Assembly (NCBI GenBank): GCA_021817605.1
Contig: JAKAUN010000013.1
Location: 1-64,000 of the forward strand
DNA length: 64,000 nt
Direction of reading: 5' to 3'
From: Thermoplasmata archaeon
GTDB lineage: Archaea; Thermoplasmatota; Thermoplasmata; Lutacidiplasmatales; UBA184
The notes under the pieces were generated by a model. That model did no database searches. It was not told where the DNA came from and saw only the letters and a program-made list of their open reading frames with translations. This document shows, piece after piece, positions 50,101 to 57,240 of this stretch. A program made the translations under genes and the position numbers. Positions within the stretch are counted from its first letter, which is position 1, and each line of letters starts with the position of its first letter.

Positions 50101-50697
50101 AGCTTCGACGAATACGTCCACGGCGCCTGGAGCGGGCTCCCGACCGGAAGCCGCTGGGCGGTGACCCTCACTCCCGTGGGAGCGGGCTCGAATCCCTTGG
50201 TCCTCTCGAACGGGACGAGCGGGAGCCTCGTGAAGTTCAGCCTGCCCCACGGAGCGCACTACAGGTTCCTCGTGAGCCGCCCGTCCGACTACAAGGCCGC
50301 GCCGGCCAAGGGCCACCTCGGGGTGCCGGACGGGACGCTGACCAAGAAGGTCAAGTTCCGCCCGATCACCGAGGCGGTGAAGTTCCGCGAGACGACGCTC
50401 CCGACGGGCACGCTCTGGTACGTCAACCTCACCGGGCCGATGAGCGTGGACCTCTCCGGCACGACGGCGGCGCTCAAGGCGAGACTGGTGAACGGGACCT
50501 ACACCTACGTCGCCCAGGCCAAGGGCGGTCCCAAGGTGAGCGGCACGTTCACCGTCGTCGCGCCGGGCCCGGTCCAGGTCCTGAGCCCCCCCGTGGCGAA
50601 GGCGGTCCCCCTCGTCCCGTCCTCGGCCTCCGTGTCGACGATCTCGTTCTCTTGGGGGAGCTTCCTCCTCGTCCCGCTCGTCCGTCTTTTGGGCTAG
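47167..50697 (+). CDS. large secreted thermopsin-type peptidase with beta-helix and repeats
   Basis: A 1,176-residue secreted protein. A signal peptide (residues 1-30, WTSLVVALTVPLLLSSLSVL) is followed by a Ser/Ala/Pro-rich segment and the peptidase A5 (thermopsin) region: IAYYGENNTTGTVQTTTVS, MWGIQLNALLNDVTIGG, and NQFWVQNAVDVFQSNDT with the typical Asn-rich pattern (about 120-480). Residues ~600-800 look like a right-handed beta-helix (STEHVTLSHDAHVGG, VWGNTF, LLYNNNFSIDN). Three repeats then follow (about 890-1130). Many N-x-S/T sequons and a short hydrophobic C-terminus are seen. Acid-active extracellular proteolysis is inferred from the family. Confidence 0.85.
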   Translation: MKSAVWTSLVVALTVPLLLSSLSVLVPERSDSASLSAAPLPLSASSSPAASAPPSKGSAAAGAPSAGSANSLFDQRVQRTAAALTAAGIPRQEIRLPYVGTPARVVNGAVVPGYALGQGSAPAAGEGAPAPVGIAYYGENNTTGTVQTTTVSSSSIAGTLTVNQFNALYASADTPDMWGIQLNALLNDVTIGGVGGNQFWVQNAVDVFQSNDTLQLGEDTWNFTTASSSIPTGTTTILSHDSTGSVVGGVYVGEGPWIHTPLPFTLTLYLNSSLTPAGDQELWYNYTVVASGALPRSGNYDWVVFNSGGAANLPVAPFVASGGQTNAIGMPYDYELDFGIGAYNGETMDVLSANLSARLDYCPITIARCTASEFRTVPAATNFGSQTGETSSGLYVSYQGTTAAAAAGPFVLRGLWGYQGAAGSTVGTTAVYNRIAVSGSPDPGATAPYVFVFLSTASSFDTSFQWAPDVPVWHLAAGVYHYELMLSDYAEQVGNLTVGSSPVNLTATLPYHPASGVYTPLWALSNTELPGISSAGNGSLSRQYVLFNNPTSSCSACGGAATNNVSPVFSSWNDYLYPVFPGILLDTTTSYVTVASPVSFCSYWFQYGPLAGASSPTSVCFYLQIEFVSTEHVTLSHDAHVGGWPAMFETLTLAGLVDASQNVFPTASVVLWNSTHDLVMANDFVGTPSVPSYYQSVPGVAPAVRCFLCAPLDTLLLFGGTSNTVWGNTFRDPAEVSGGGALPQFAGLAEAESGDLLYNNNFSIDNPTVYLPFDIYTDACPMGYAGDCGPLVPPNYQDQWNVSPQSAGRTATVANGFPLVGSILGTSCSEQGGNYWNDYGNGLNPTSTLPFTNVYNYSEITALLPPASSPDQSSIRVGGDFAPLTRAGCGPGTTIRFHEVGLPTGASWSVDLSASVLPATTGRWINGTAYVGEVAFSVLGPQGFGVARVTGLARPSFDSVNVSGTTTLTVHFGALETVSFDEYVHGAWSGLPTGSRWAVTLTPVGAGSNPLVLSNGTSGSLVKFSLPHGAHYRFLVSRPSDYKAAPAKGHLGVPDGTLTKKVKFRPITEAVKFRETTLPTGTLWYVNLTGPMSVDLSGTTAALKARLVNGTYTYVAQAKGGPKVSGTFTVVAPGPVQVLSPPVAKAVPLVPSSASVSTISFSWGSFLLVPLVRLLG
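49843..50570 (+). repeat. three tandem beta-sandwich-like repeats in the thermopsin C-terminus
   Basis: Three segments begin with the same pattern: FHEVGLPTGASWSVDL (from about 49850), FDEYVHGAWSGLPTGSRWAV (about 50100), FRETTLPTGTLWYVNL (about 50380). Each spans 250-280 bp. The shared core is F-x-E-x(n)-LPTG-x-x-W-x-V. These look like surface-protein modules. Confidence 0.7.
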
Positions 50698-51031
50698 AGG
50701 GGAGCACGGCGAGCCGGTCTCCCGCCACAGTCGGCTCCTCGCGGGACGGCCGAGATCCCGCACGGGGGCCGCGCACCGCCCGCGAGGCCGCGGGGGGCCC
50801 CCCGGGCGTCGGCTCGGGTCTCGGGGCCGGGTCCCGGGAGGAGCCCTCGGGCCGTGGCCGACCCCGGCGGGGCGGGCCGGCCGCCCGGATGCGAAAATCC
50901 TTAATCGGGTCCCGGGGCTCTCTCGGGGCGTTGAAGCGACCCGCTCGAGGCGCCCCGGCCCCGGACTCCCGGGTCGCGGGCCCCTCGGCGCCCGAGGTCC
51001 GGGTTCCCCCGGCGGCTCAGGGGGCAGTTCC
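50698..51031. other. 334-bp spacer with one TATA-like site
   Basis: Extremely GC-rich, apart from AAATCCTTAATC at 50895-50906, a plausible promoter for the MTHFR-like gene or for a non-coding leader. No start codon for the downstream frame occurs in it and no other gene is recognised. Confidence 0.45.
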
Positions 51032-51952
51032 CTGACGCGCCGCTCGCTCGCCCAGGCGCTCAGGGAAAGGCCCCTCCTGTTCGAGCCGGTGCCTCCCTCG
51101 GCGCGGACGCCGACCGAGAAGGTCGCCTCCTACGTCCAGCGCGTCGCCGGCCTCCTCGACTCCCACCCGCGCGTCGACGCCTTCGTCGTCCCCGAGCTCG
51201 TCAGCGAGAACCACAACGGCGAGCCGCACTACCGCTCGGGGGACCTCAGGAAGTTCGCCTCGGAGGTGACCCGCACCTCGGGCTGCGAGGCGATCCTCAA
51301 CAAGGTCGTCGCGCACCTTCGCTCGATCGGCGAGCTCGAGGGCTGGTGCCGCTCGGTCCTCGCCGAGGGGATCCACAACGTGATGTTCATCGGCGGGACG
51401 AGCCGCTACATCCCCTACCCCGGACCGTCGGTCGCCACGGCGAACGCCGCGGTCCTCGATTTCTTCCGCGGACACGCGGGGTCGATCGGCAACGTGGTGA
51501 TCCCGCACCGCGAGCACGAGGGCTACCGCATGCTCACCAAGACCCGCTCGGGGGCCTCGTTCTTCACGACACAGATCCTCTTCGAGCCGCAGCAGATCGC
51601 CGAGCTGCTCCGCGAGTACGGCCGGCTCTGCTGGGCCTACGAGGTCGAGCCGGCGAGCGTGCTGCTCTCGGTCGCTCCGGTCGCCGACGAGGACGATCTC
51701 GACTTCGTCCGGTGGCTCGGAGCGGAGATCCCCGAGAGGATCGAGCGCAGCCTCGTCTCGGAGGACGGCTCCGCCTCGATCGAGTCGGCCGTCGCGACCT
51801 GGAGGGCGGTCGTGCGCTCGGTACAGGCGCGGGACGTCCACGTTCCCCTCGGCGTCAATGTCGAGGTCGTCTCCCCCCGCCACTTCTCCGTCGCCGTGAA
51901 CCTTCTGTCGACCATGGAGCAGGAGCTCGACGCCGGCGTGGAGGCCCGATGA
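51032..51952 (+). CDS. methylene-tetrahydrofolate reductase-like protein, start unclear
   Basis: A MetF-like TIM-barrel protein of about 306 residues. The N-terminus RPLLFEPVPPSARTPTEKV corresponds to the F-E-x-x-P-P region, whose Glu is catalytic in MetF; KTRSGASFFTTQILFE matches the barrel strand with the TQ pair. Such archaeal relatives act on C1-carrying pterins and neighbour MetE genes. The only in-frame ordinary start is GTG at 51089, which would cut off the conserved Glu; a CTG at 51032 is used here as working start. ATG of the next gene overlaps the stop by 4 bp. Confidence 0.72.
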   Translation: MTRRSLAQALRERPLLFEPVPPSARTPTEKVASYVQRVAGLLDSHPRVDAFVVPELVSENHNGEPHYRSGDLRKFASEVTRTSGCEAILNKVVAHLRSIGELEGWCRSVLAEGIHNVMFIGGTSRYIPYPGPSVATANAAVLDFFRGHAGSIGNVVIPHREHEGYRMLTKTRSGASFFTTQILFEPQQIAELLREYGRLCWAYEVEPASVLLSVAPVADEDDLDFVRWLGAEIPERIERSLVSEDGSASIESAVATWRAVVRSVQARDVHVPLGVNVEVVSPRHFSVAVNLLSTMEQELDAGVEAR

Positions 51953-52896
51953 CGCTCGCGCATCGAACGACGCTCACCGGCCCGTTCCCGCGGCCCGAGG
52001 CGCTGGTCAAGGCGACGCGCGACCTGGACCGAGGGCGCATCGACGCGGCCGCGGCCGAGAAGGCGTTCGCCGAGGCCGAGCACGAGGTCGCCGCCGTCGA
52101 GGCGCGTCTCGGTCTTGACTGCCGGACGGGCGGCTACCTTCGCTGGGCGGACCTCTTTAGACCGTTCTCCACCGGCTGGTCCGGGGTGAGCCCCGGCCCG
52201 CTCACCCGGTTCTTCGAGACGAACACGTTCTATCGCCAGCCGCTCTTTGAGGCGGCGCCGCAGCCCCGCGTCGGCCTCCTCTCCTCCTGGCTGCCCCGGG
52301 GGCCTTCCTCGCGGGCGATCCTCCCGGGACCGTACACCTTTGCCGGGCTCTCGGACCTCCGCTATGCCGACGGCGAGCGGACGCGCGCCGCGCTCGACAT
52401 CGCGCGCGCCCTCGCTTCCGAGCTCCGTGCCCTGGGCGATGCCCGCCCGCCGTTCGTCCAGTTCCAGGAGCCGTTGCTCGGCTACGCCCCGTTCGACGGC
52501 GAGCTGTCGTCGCTGGTCGAGGCCTACCGGGTCCTCGCCGAAGCTTGCCAGGGGGCGACGACGGCGGTCTGGACGTTCTTCGGCGACGCGGCGCCGTCCC
52601 TGGAGGCGCTGGTCGCCCTTCCCGTCGACGTGATCGGCTTCGACCTCTTCGAGCTCGAGCTTCGCCGGCCGCTACCGCTCCGCGGCAAGGGGCTCGGACT
52701 CGGCGTGGTCGAGTCGAGGACGACGCTTCCTGAGGATGCCAAGGAGATCTCGCGCCTCGTGAGGTCGGTCGAGGAGGCGCTCTCCCCGAGCTCGGTCTGG
52801 CTGGGCCCGAGTCCCCCGCTCGACCTCCTGCCCTTCGACGCCGCGAGCTCGAAGCTCGAGCTCCTCCCCAAGCTCAAGGAGGCGCTCTCCCGGTGA
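51949..52896 (+). CDS. MetE N-terminal-like methionine synthase half
   Basis: A 315-residue TIM-barrel protein of the cobalamin-independent methionine synthase group. It has TGPFPRPEALVKATRDLDRG at the start, ILPGPYTFAGLSD, FVQFQEPLLGY, and DVIGFDLFELE. The zinc-binding H-x-C pair found in the catalytic half is absent (TAVWTFFGDA at that position), so it looks like the non-catalytic half, or a separate methyl-carrier-binding partner. It overlaps both neighbours by 4 bp. Confidence 0.8.
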   Translation: MTLAHRTTLTGPFPRPEALVKATRDLDRGRIDAAAAEKAFAEAEHEVAAVEARLGLDCRTGGYLRWADLFRPFSTGWSGVSPGPLTRFFETNTFYRQPLFEAAPQPRVGLLSSWLPRGPSSRAILPGPYTFAGLSDLRYADGERTRAALDIARALASELRALGDARPPFVQFQEPLLGYAPFDGELSSLVEAYRVLAEACQGATTAVWTFFGDAAPSLEALVALPVDVIGFDLFELELRRPLPLRGKGLGLGVVESRTTLPEDAKEISRLVRSVEEALSPSSVWLGPSPPLDLLPFDAASSKLELLPKLKEALSR

Positions 52897-53933
52897 AGCT
52901 CTTCGCGACGCAGGAGATCGGCAGCCTGCCGAAGGCGACCCCCGAGACCATGGACCGCTGGGCGAGCGGGCTCGGCGCTGCCGCTCCCGAGGAGAGCCTC
53001 GCCGAGCGCCGCTCGAGGTTCAACCTCGCCTTCCTTCGCCGGGCCGGGCTCGACATCGTCTACGACGGAGAGGCGCATCGGATCGAGATGTCCGAGCACG
53101 CGTACCGCTCGATCCGTGGAGCCGAGTTCGTCGGCCACGTTCGTTCCTTCGACAACAAGTACTTCCGCAAGGCGGCGATCCGCGACCGCCCGAGCCTCCT
53201 CGGTCCGTACCACCACGACGAGTTCGCCTTCGTCCGGAGGACGGCGGGGCTCCCGACCGAGGCGCTCAAGGTGCCGGTCACCGGTCCCTATACTCTCGCG
53301 GAGTGGGCCTACAACGACTACTACCTCGCCCGCGAGCCGGGCCGCTACCGCCGCGTCGGCCGCGAGAGCGCCCAGCGCGAGCTCGTGCTAGCGCTCGCCC
53401 GCGAGGTGCTGCGGCCCACGCTCGCCGACCTCGTGGGCCAGGGAGCGCGCCTGATCCAGATTGACGAGCCGGCGCTGGGGACGCATCCGGAGGAGACCGC
53501 TCTCGCCGTCGAGGGGTTCGAGGAGTCGGTCCGCGGACTAGACGCCGAGTTCTCCATCCACATCTGCTACTCCGATTACGAAAAGATGATCCCGGCGATC
53601 TTCGAGGCCCGCTCCTGCCGCGAGTGGGCGTGGGAGTTCGCCAACCGCGAGGCGCCCGGCCACGATCCGTACCGTCTGCTCGAGCTCTTCCGCGAGCACG
53701 GCGACACCCGTCGCATCGGCCTCGGGGTGCTGGACGTGCACCGTGACGAGGTCGAGAGCGTCGCGACCGTCGCCGACCGCATCGCGCGGGCCTCTCGCTA
53801 CCTGGGCGATCCCTCGCGCATCCGGGTGAACCCGGACTGCGGGCTTCGGACCCGGAGCTGGGAGGTCATCTGGGGAAAGCTCACGCACATGGTCGAGGGC
53901 GCGGAGCTCGCGCGACGAGCGCAGGTCGGCTAG
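52893..53933 (+). CDS. metE: MetE catalytic-domain methionine synthase
   Basis: A 346-residue catalytic barrel: QEIGSLPK at the N-terminus, PVTGPYTLAEWAYNDYY, QIDEPALGTHPEE (homocysteine-binding Asp/Glu), HICYSDY (zinc ligands His and Cys), and NPDCGLRTRSWE (third Cys). Transfers a methyl group to homocysteine to give methionine. Together with the MTHFR-like gene and the MetE N-like gene it forms a three-gene operon. The methyl donor in this lineage could be methyltetrahydrofolate-like or a corrinoid protein. Confidence 0.88.
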   Translation: MKLFATQEIGSLPKATPETMDRWASGLGAAAPEESLAERRSRFNLAFLRRAGLDIVYDGEAHRIEMSEHAYRSIRGAEFVGHVRSFDNKYFRKAAIRDRPSLLGPYHHDEFAFVRRTAGLPTEALKVPVTGPYTLAEWAYNDYYLAREPGRYRRVGRESAQRELVLALAREVLRPTLADLVGQGARLIQIDEPALGTHPEETALAVEGFEESVRGLDAEFSIHICYSDYEKMIPAIFEARSCREWAWEFANREAPGHDPYRLLELFREHGDTRRIGLGVLDVHRDEVESVATVADRIARASRYLGDPSRIRVNPDCGLRTRSWEVIWGKLTHMVEGAELARRAQVG

Positions 53934-54645
53934 CGCCACGGCGGCCGCTGCGCACGGGCTCCCCCGCGCGGTACCGTCTCTTCGGGAGCTACCTCGCAGT
54001 CGCCGGGATGTGAGCGAGGCACCTTGGTCCCCCTTCCACGCGAGCTTCGCCGCGGTCCCCGTGCCAAGACGCGGCTCCGTCAGCAAACCTCTACGCGCCC
54101 TGCAGGCCAGCAGGCGTGACGGGCGTCGCGCCCCTCCTCGGGGAAGCCCGGCCAGCTCCGTCCTCCCCCTGACCCTTGCCCGGCCCCTTGTCTCGAGGTG
54201 CATCGACCGTCTGAGCCCCTCGAGCGCCGCCGCTGCGGCCTCGGCGGAGCAGCCGTACGCCGAGGGCCCAGCGCCCGCCGGGATCGAGGCGACCGCCGCC
54301 AGCGGGGCGGCGAGGAGGACCGAGAGCTTGTCCCCCTGGATGGCGGCGCCGCCCGATACCGGGTCTAAGGCGATCGCCACCGGGTCCGGGCCGACACTCA
54401 AGGAGCTCGGGACGCGGCGCGGCGGCGGAACACGCGGAGCGGGAGGACGCGGCGAAGGCCGCGAGGAGGCGCACGGCGAGGATTCCCAGCGAACCCCCGA
54501 TAGCCGAAGCGTTGGGATTCGAGCGAGGGGGGAGAAGGCCTCGTCCGGTAAGCGCGGGGTTCTTCGACCTAGACCTTCGCCGAAAGGTGGGGCTTTGGTT
54601 CGAGGGCGCGGGAGACCTCGACGGTCCCAGAGCCGCCGGAACCGG
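53934..54645. other. 712-bp region: possible decayed minus-strand gene
   Basis: The minus frame from TTG 54401 to about 54200 has roughly 90% G/C at third positions over about 60 codons and reads VGPDPVAIALDPVSGG and ALEGL, like real protein. It continues into an arginine-rich, low-quality stretch, while the minus frame from 54474 gives an Ala-rich start VRLLAAFAASSR and a disordered end. This resembles a gene broken by frameshift. No family is recognised. The rest (53934-54160, 54475-54645) is empty. Confidence 0.3.
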
Positions 54646-55416
54646 CTACGCTGCTGTCGGGCCAGCGGTCGCGGAGCGGAGGAAACCTTCCACGGTCCGC
54701 TCGATCAGGAACGGGTTCGGTATACCGATCCACCACTCGACGCCGGAGTCCTGCTCCACGGCGATCTTCGGGAGCTCCTCTCCGCTCGGGCCGGCCCGTC
54801 GGGCCTGCTCGCGTCGGCCCATCGGCTCGTCCGGCCGCAGCGGGTCGAACCAGAAGGTCCCGCGAGGGTCGAAGTGGTCCTCGGCCCAGGCCGCCATCGC
54901 GCGCGCCCGCTGCTGGTCCGCCTCGAGCAGGGTCTTGAACTGGAGGTTGCCGTAGCGCAGCAGCCGCCCGATCAGCGTCTTCTGATAGACGATCACGTCC
55001 CGGATCTGCCGCATGGGGATCTCCTGGATGGTGTGGCGCACGATCCCGATCTGCTCGATGAGGCGGCTGTCGGTGACGACGTAGGTCTGGTTGATCCACC
55101 GCACGAACTCGATCGCGGCCCAAAGGCCGACCACGACGAACAGCGCGACCACCACGCCGTTGACGCTCGCCGTCGCCGACGGCATTCCCGCCGGGTAGGG
55201 GATCTTCCCGAGAAGGGCAAGGAGGCTCCGCACGGAGGGGCTGCTGCGATAGGCCCGGGTCTGCAGGACGGCTTCGACGACGACCAGGACCAGCGCGGCG
55301 ACCGCGGGCCAAAAGAAGTACCACCACTTGGAAGGATGCATCTCGAGCAACACCCGCTCGTCGGGAGCCAGGACGTGACGTCGCAGAAGTCGCGAGCGCC
55401 CGGGAGGGAGAGGCAT
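54646..55416 (-). CDS. membrane protein with bacterial-type PH (DUF304) domain
   Basis: A 256-residue protein. Two hydrophobic helices (WYFFWPAVAALVLVVVEAVL at about 30-50 and VVVALFVVVGLWAAIEF at about 88-105) bracket a short loop, followed by the bPH2 fold: YVVTDSRLIEQIGIVRHTIQEIPMRQIRDVIVYQKTLIGRLLRYGNLQFKTL. The C-terminal 100 residues include DPRGTFWFDPL and a charged tail. Such membrane-anchored PH proteins are of unknown function. ATG at 55416 is about 36 bp from the TATA-like GCTATAATTG (55448-55457). Confidence 0.85.
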   Translation of the reverse strand: MPLPPGRSRLLRRHVLAPDERVLLEMHPSKWWYFFWPAVAALVLVVVEAVLQTRAYRSSPSVRSLLALLGKIPYPAGMPSATASVNGVVVALFVVVGLWAAIEFVRWINQTYVVTDSRLIEQIGIVRHTIQEIPMRQIRDVIVYQKTLIGRLLRYGNLQFKTLLEADQQRARAMAAWAEDHFDPRGTFWFDPLRPDEPMGRREQARRAGPSGEELPKIAVEQDSGVEWWIGIPNPFLIERTVEGFLRSATAGPTAA

Positions 55417-55447
55417 GGATCGCCTCGGGCGGCAGTTGGCTCCCGTG

Positions 55448-55457
55448 CTATAATTGT
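55448..55457 (-). promoter_or_regulatory. TATA-like element for the PH-domain gene
   Basis: Minus-strand CAATTATAGC, 36 bp before the ATG, giving a leader of about 10 nt. Confidence 0.45.
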
Positions 55458-55532
55458 TTGTGAAACGCCCCCGACCCACCGAGGCGGGCGGGCTCCTTGG
55501 GGGCTTTTCGTACCTCGGCTAGCCGCCCCGGC

Positions 55533-56831
55533 CTAGGTCTCGGCGGGAAAGGTCCCCTCGTGGGCCGCGAGGCGGGGGAGCAGTCGGGCGGACGCTTGAA
55601 TGAACGGGCCTACCCGGCCTTTTCCGTCGGTCGATACTCGGCCGCGGGCTGCGCCGGTCCTCCGTCGTCCTCCTCCGGGGCCTCCGCGCGGGGCGGCCGG
55701 AGGGTCGGGAACCGTCTGCCGAAGAACAGGACGAGGCGGGCCCACGCGAGGCCGCGGCGCGTGCGCCCGGAAGAGCGTGCGCGCGTCCCCGGCGAGCTCT
55801 AGGAGGTTGCCGAGGCGGAACTCGTAAGCGTAAGAGTAGCCCCGCACGCAGGTCCGCACGCAGCGGTTGCACCCTTCCGCCTCGACCACGTGCTGCTTCC
55901 ACGTCGGGCTCGTAAAGTAGCCCTCGAAGGAGCCGGTCCTGAGGTCGTAGCCGTAGCGGTAGTCGCAGCTGTAGGTCTTCTTGTCCGGCGAGACGTAGAC
56001 GAACATCTTCGGGAACTCGCATTTCCACGGGCGCCCTTCCACGAAGTCGCGGAGCACCGTCTCGGTCTCGAGCAGAGGATAGCCGTCCCGCTTGAGACCA
56101 AGCAGCGTCTCGTAGAAGCCTTGGAGCTGCTTCTCGGAGAGCCCGAGCCGGAGGTTGGGGGAGGCGCTGCTCTCGGTGAGGCCGAAGTCGAGGGTCGGCT
56201 CGACCGAGTTGTAGGAGATCGTCACCCCGAGCCGCTCCGCGAGCCGGGCCATCGGCTCCATCGCCCCGAGGTTGAGCGTGCTGATCGTGGTGACGAGCGT
56301 CACCTTGGTCCCGGCGAGGGCACGAAGCCGCTCGACGCCGCGCACGACCTCGTCGTACGACCCCGGGCGGCCGCGGATGATGTCGTGGTAACGGTCGAAG
56401 TAGTCGAGCGAGACGAAGGCGAAGTCGAGGCCGGTGAGCTGGGGAGCCTTGGCGGCGAGGAGCGAACCGTTGGTGTTCCTCGTCGTGACGAACCCGATTT
56501 CCCGCGCCCGGTCGACCAGCGCTCCGACGCCCTTGCGGACGAGCGGCTCCCCGCCGAAGAGGTAGTAGCCGCGCATTCCCGCCTCCCAGGCCTCCTGGAG
56601 GAGGTCGAAGACCTCCCCCGTCGAGAGGTCCTCCTTCATCCGGGGGGTGAGCTTCCGGTACGAGCAGGTCGGGCACTTCGAGTTGCAGCCGAAGGTGGCG
56701 GCATGGGCGAGGAAGAACGGCCGCCTCGTCCTCCAGCGTGACCTTGCCATCGCCCCAAGGCCCCGCGCGTAGCGCCGGGCCTTCCGCCAGCGCGACTCCG
56801 CCTCCGCGCGAAAGGCCTCGGGAGGCCTCAC
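55533..56831 (-). CDS. radical SAM protein with SPASM-like C-terminus
   Basis: A 432-residue radical SAM enzyme. The cluster motif GCNSKCPTC (C-x3-C-x2-C, about residues 49-56) is followed by LFGGEPLVRKG (SAM-binding GGE), and VSLDYFDRYHD. After the barrel, Cys residues in WKCEFPK, SCDYRYG, CNRCVRTCVRG suggest one or two auxiliary iron-sulfur clusters in a SPASM/twitch region. The last 70 residues are Pro/Arg-rich and disordered. Product unknown; it may modify a lipid, cofactor or peptide. A 16-bp palindrome lies 37-52 bp upstream of the start. Confidence 0.85.
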   Translation of the reverse strand: MRPPEAFRAEAESRWRKARRYARGLGAMARSRWRTRRPFFLAHAATFGCNSKCPTCSYRKLTPRMKEDLSTGEVFDLLQEAWEAGMRGYYLFGGEPLVRKGVGALVDRAREIGFVTTRNTNGSLLAAKAPQLTGLDFAFVSLDYFDRYHDIIRGRPGSYDEVVRGVERLRALAGTKVTLVTTISTLNLGAMEPMARLAERLGVTISYNSVEPTLDFGLTESSASPNLRLGLSEKQLQGFYETLLGLKRDGYPLLETETVLRDFVEGRPWKCEFPKMFVYVSPDKKTYSCDYRYGYDLRTGSFEGYFTSPTWKQHVVEAEGCNRCVRTCVRGYSYAYEFRLGNLLELAGDARTLFRAHAPRPRVGPPRPVLRQTVPDPPAAPRGGPGGGRRRTGAARGRVSTDGKGRVGPFIQASARLLPRLAAHEGTFPAET

Positions 56832-56867
56832 GCGCCCTCGGACGGGAGGCCGACAGAAAGTCGGTCC

Positions 56868-56883
56868 GTCAACGGCCGTTGAC
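56868..56883. promoter_or_regulatory. 16-bp perfect palindrome upstream of radical SAM gene
   Basis: GTCAACGGCCGTTGAC is its own reverse complement over all 16 bp. Its position before the minus-strand gene is typical of a dimeric repressor site. Confidence 0.45.
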
Positions 56884-56985
56884 TGCTCGGCGAGACCTCC
56901 GGTCCGTGTCGGCGACCCGGCAGCAACTACCGGTCGCTCGAGTTCCCTTCGGGTGGGTGTTCTAGCGTTTTCCGGGGTTTTCCCC

Positions 56986-57001
56986 GAGGTCCCGGGACCT
57001 C
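56986..57001. promoter_or_regulatory. 16-bp perfect palindrome in the divergent spacer
   Basis: GAGGTCCCGGGACCTC is fully self-complementary. It could be an operator, or a terminator stem; no T-run follows on either strand. Confidence 0.35.
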
Positions 57002-57211
57002 ATTCACCTACGCCGCCGGAGCAGGTGGGTCGCCGCCCTGTCTGAGTAGCTGACGGTCTGCAGAGCCTCGTCCCTGCGCAGGACGCCCGAACGGTTCCCG
57101 ACGCCACTCGCTCGGGCCCTCGCCGTCTCGGCCGGGCCGCCCCCCGTGGGCCGGCGGGGCGGCCGCAGCACTCCTCGAGGGGCGACCTCGTCGCGAACGG
57201 CGGCGCATCCG

Positions 57212-57218
57212 CTTATCG
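57212..57218 (+). promoter_or_regulatory. TATA-like element for IS630-type gene
   Basis: CTTATCG is centred 26 bp before GTG 57241, the spacing seen for leaderless genes here. Confidence 0.45.
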
Positions 57219-57240
57219 TTGCGGAGAGATTCGCCCGACG

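Larger units (their letters stand above)
56832..57240. other. 409-bp divergent spacer with two perfect palindromes
   Basis: Apart from the palindromes at 56868 and 56986 and a TATA-like site at 57212, nothing coding is recognised. An ATTTTCC/GGGGTTTTCC-like AT stretch at about 56963-56982 might be a promoter for the minus strand or a transcription end. Confidence 0.45.

Noticed and set aside
48270-51035. Out-of-frame 921-codon reading through the thermopsin
   Set aside because: The overlapping frame contains the signal peptide, thermopsin and repeats; this one is Arg-rich noise.
54010-55536. Plus-strand frame of 508 codons opposite the PH-domain gene
   Set aside because: The minus-strand gene has membrane helices and PH motifs; this frame has none.
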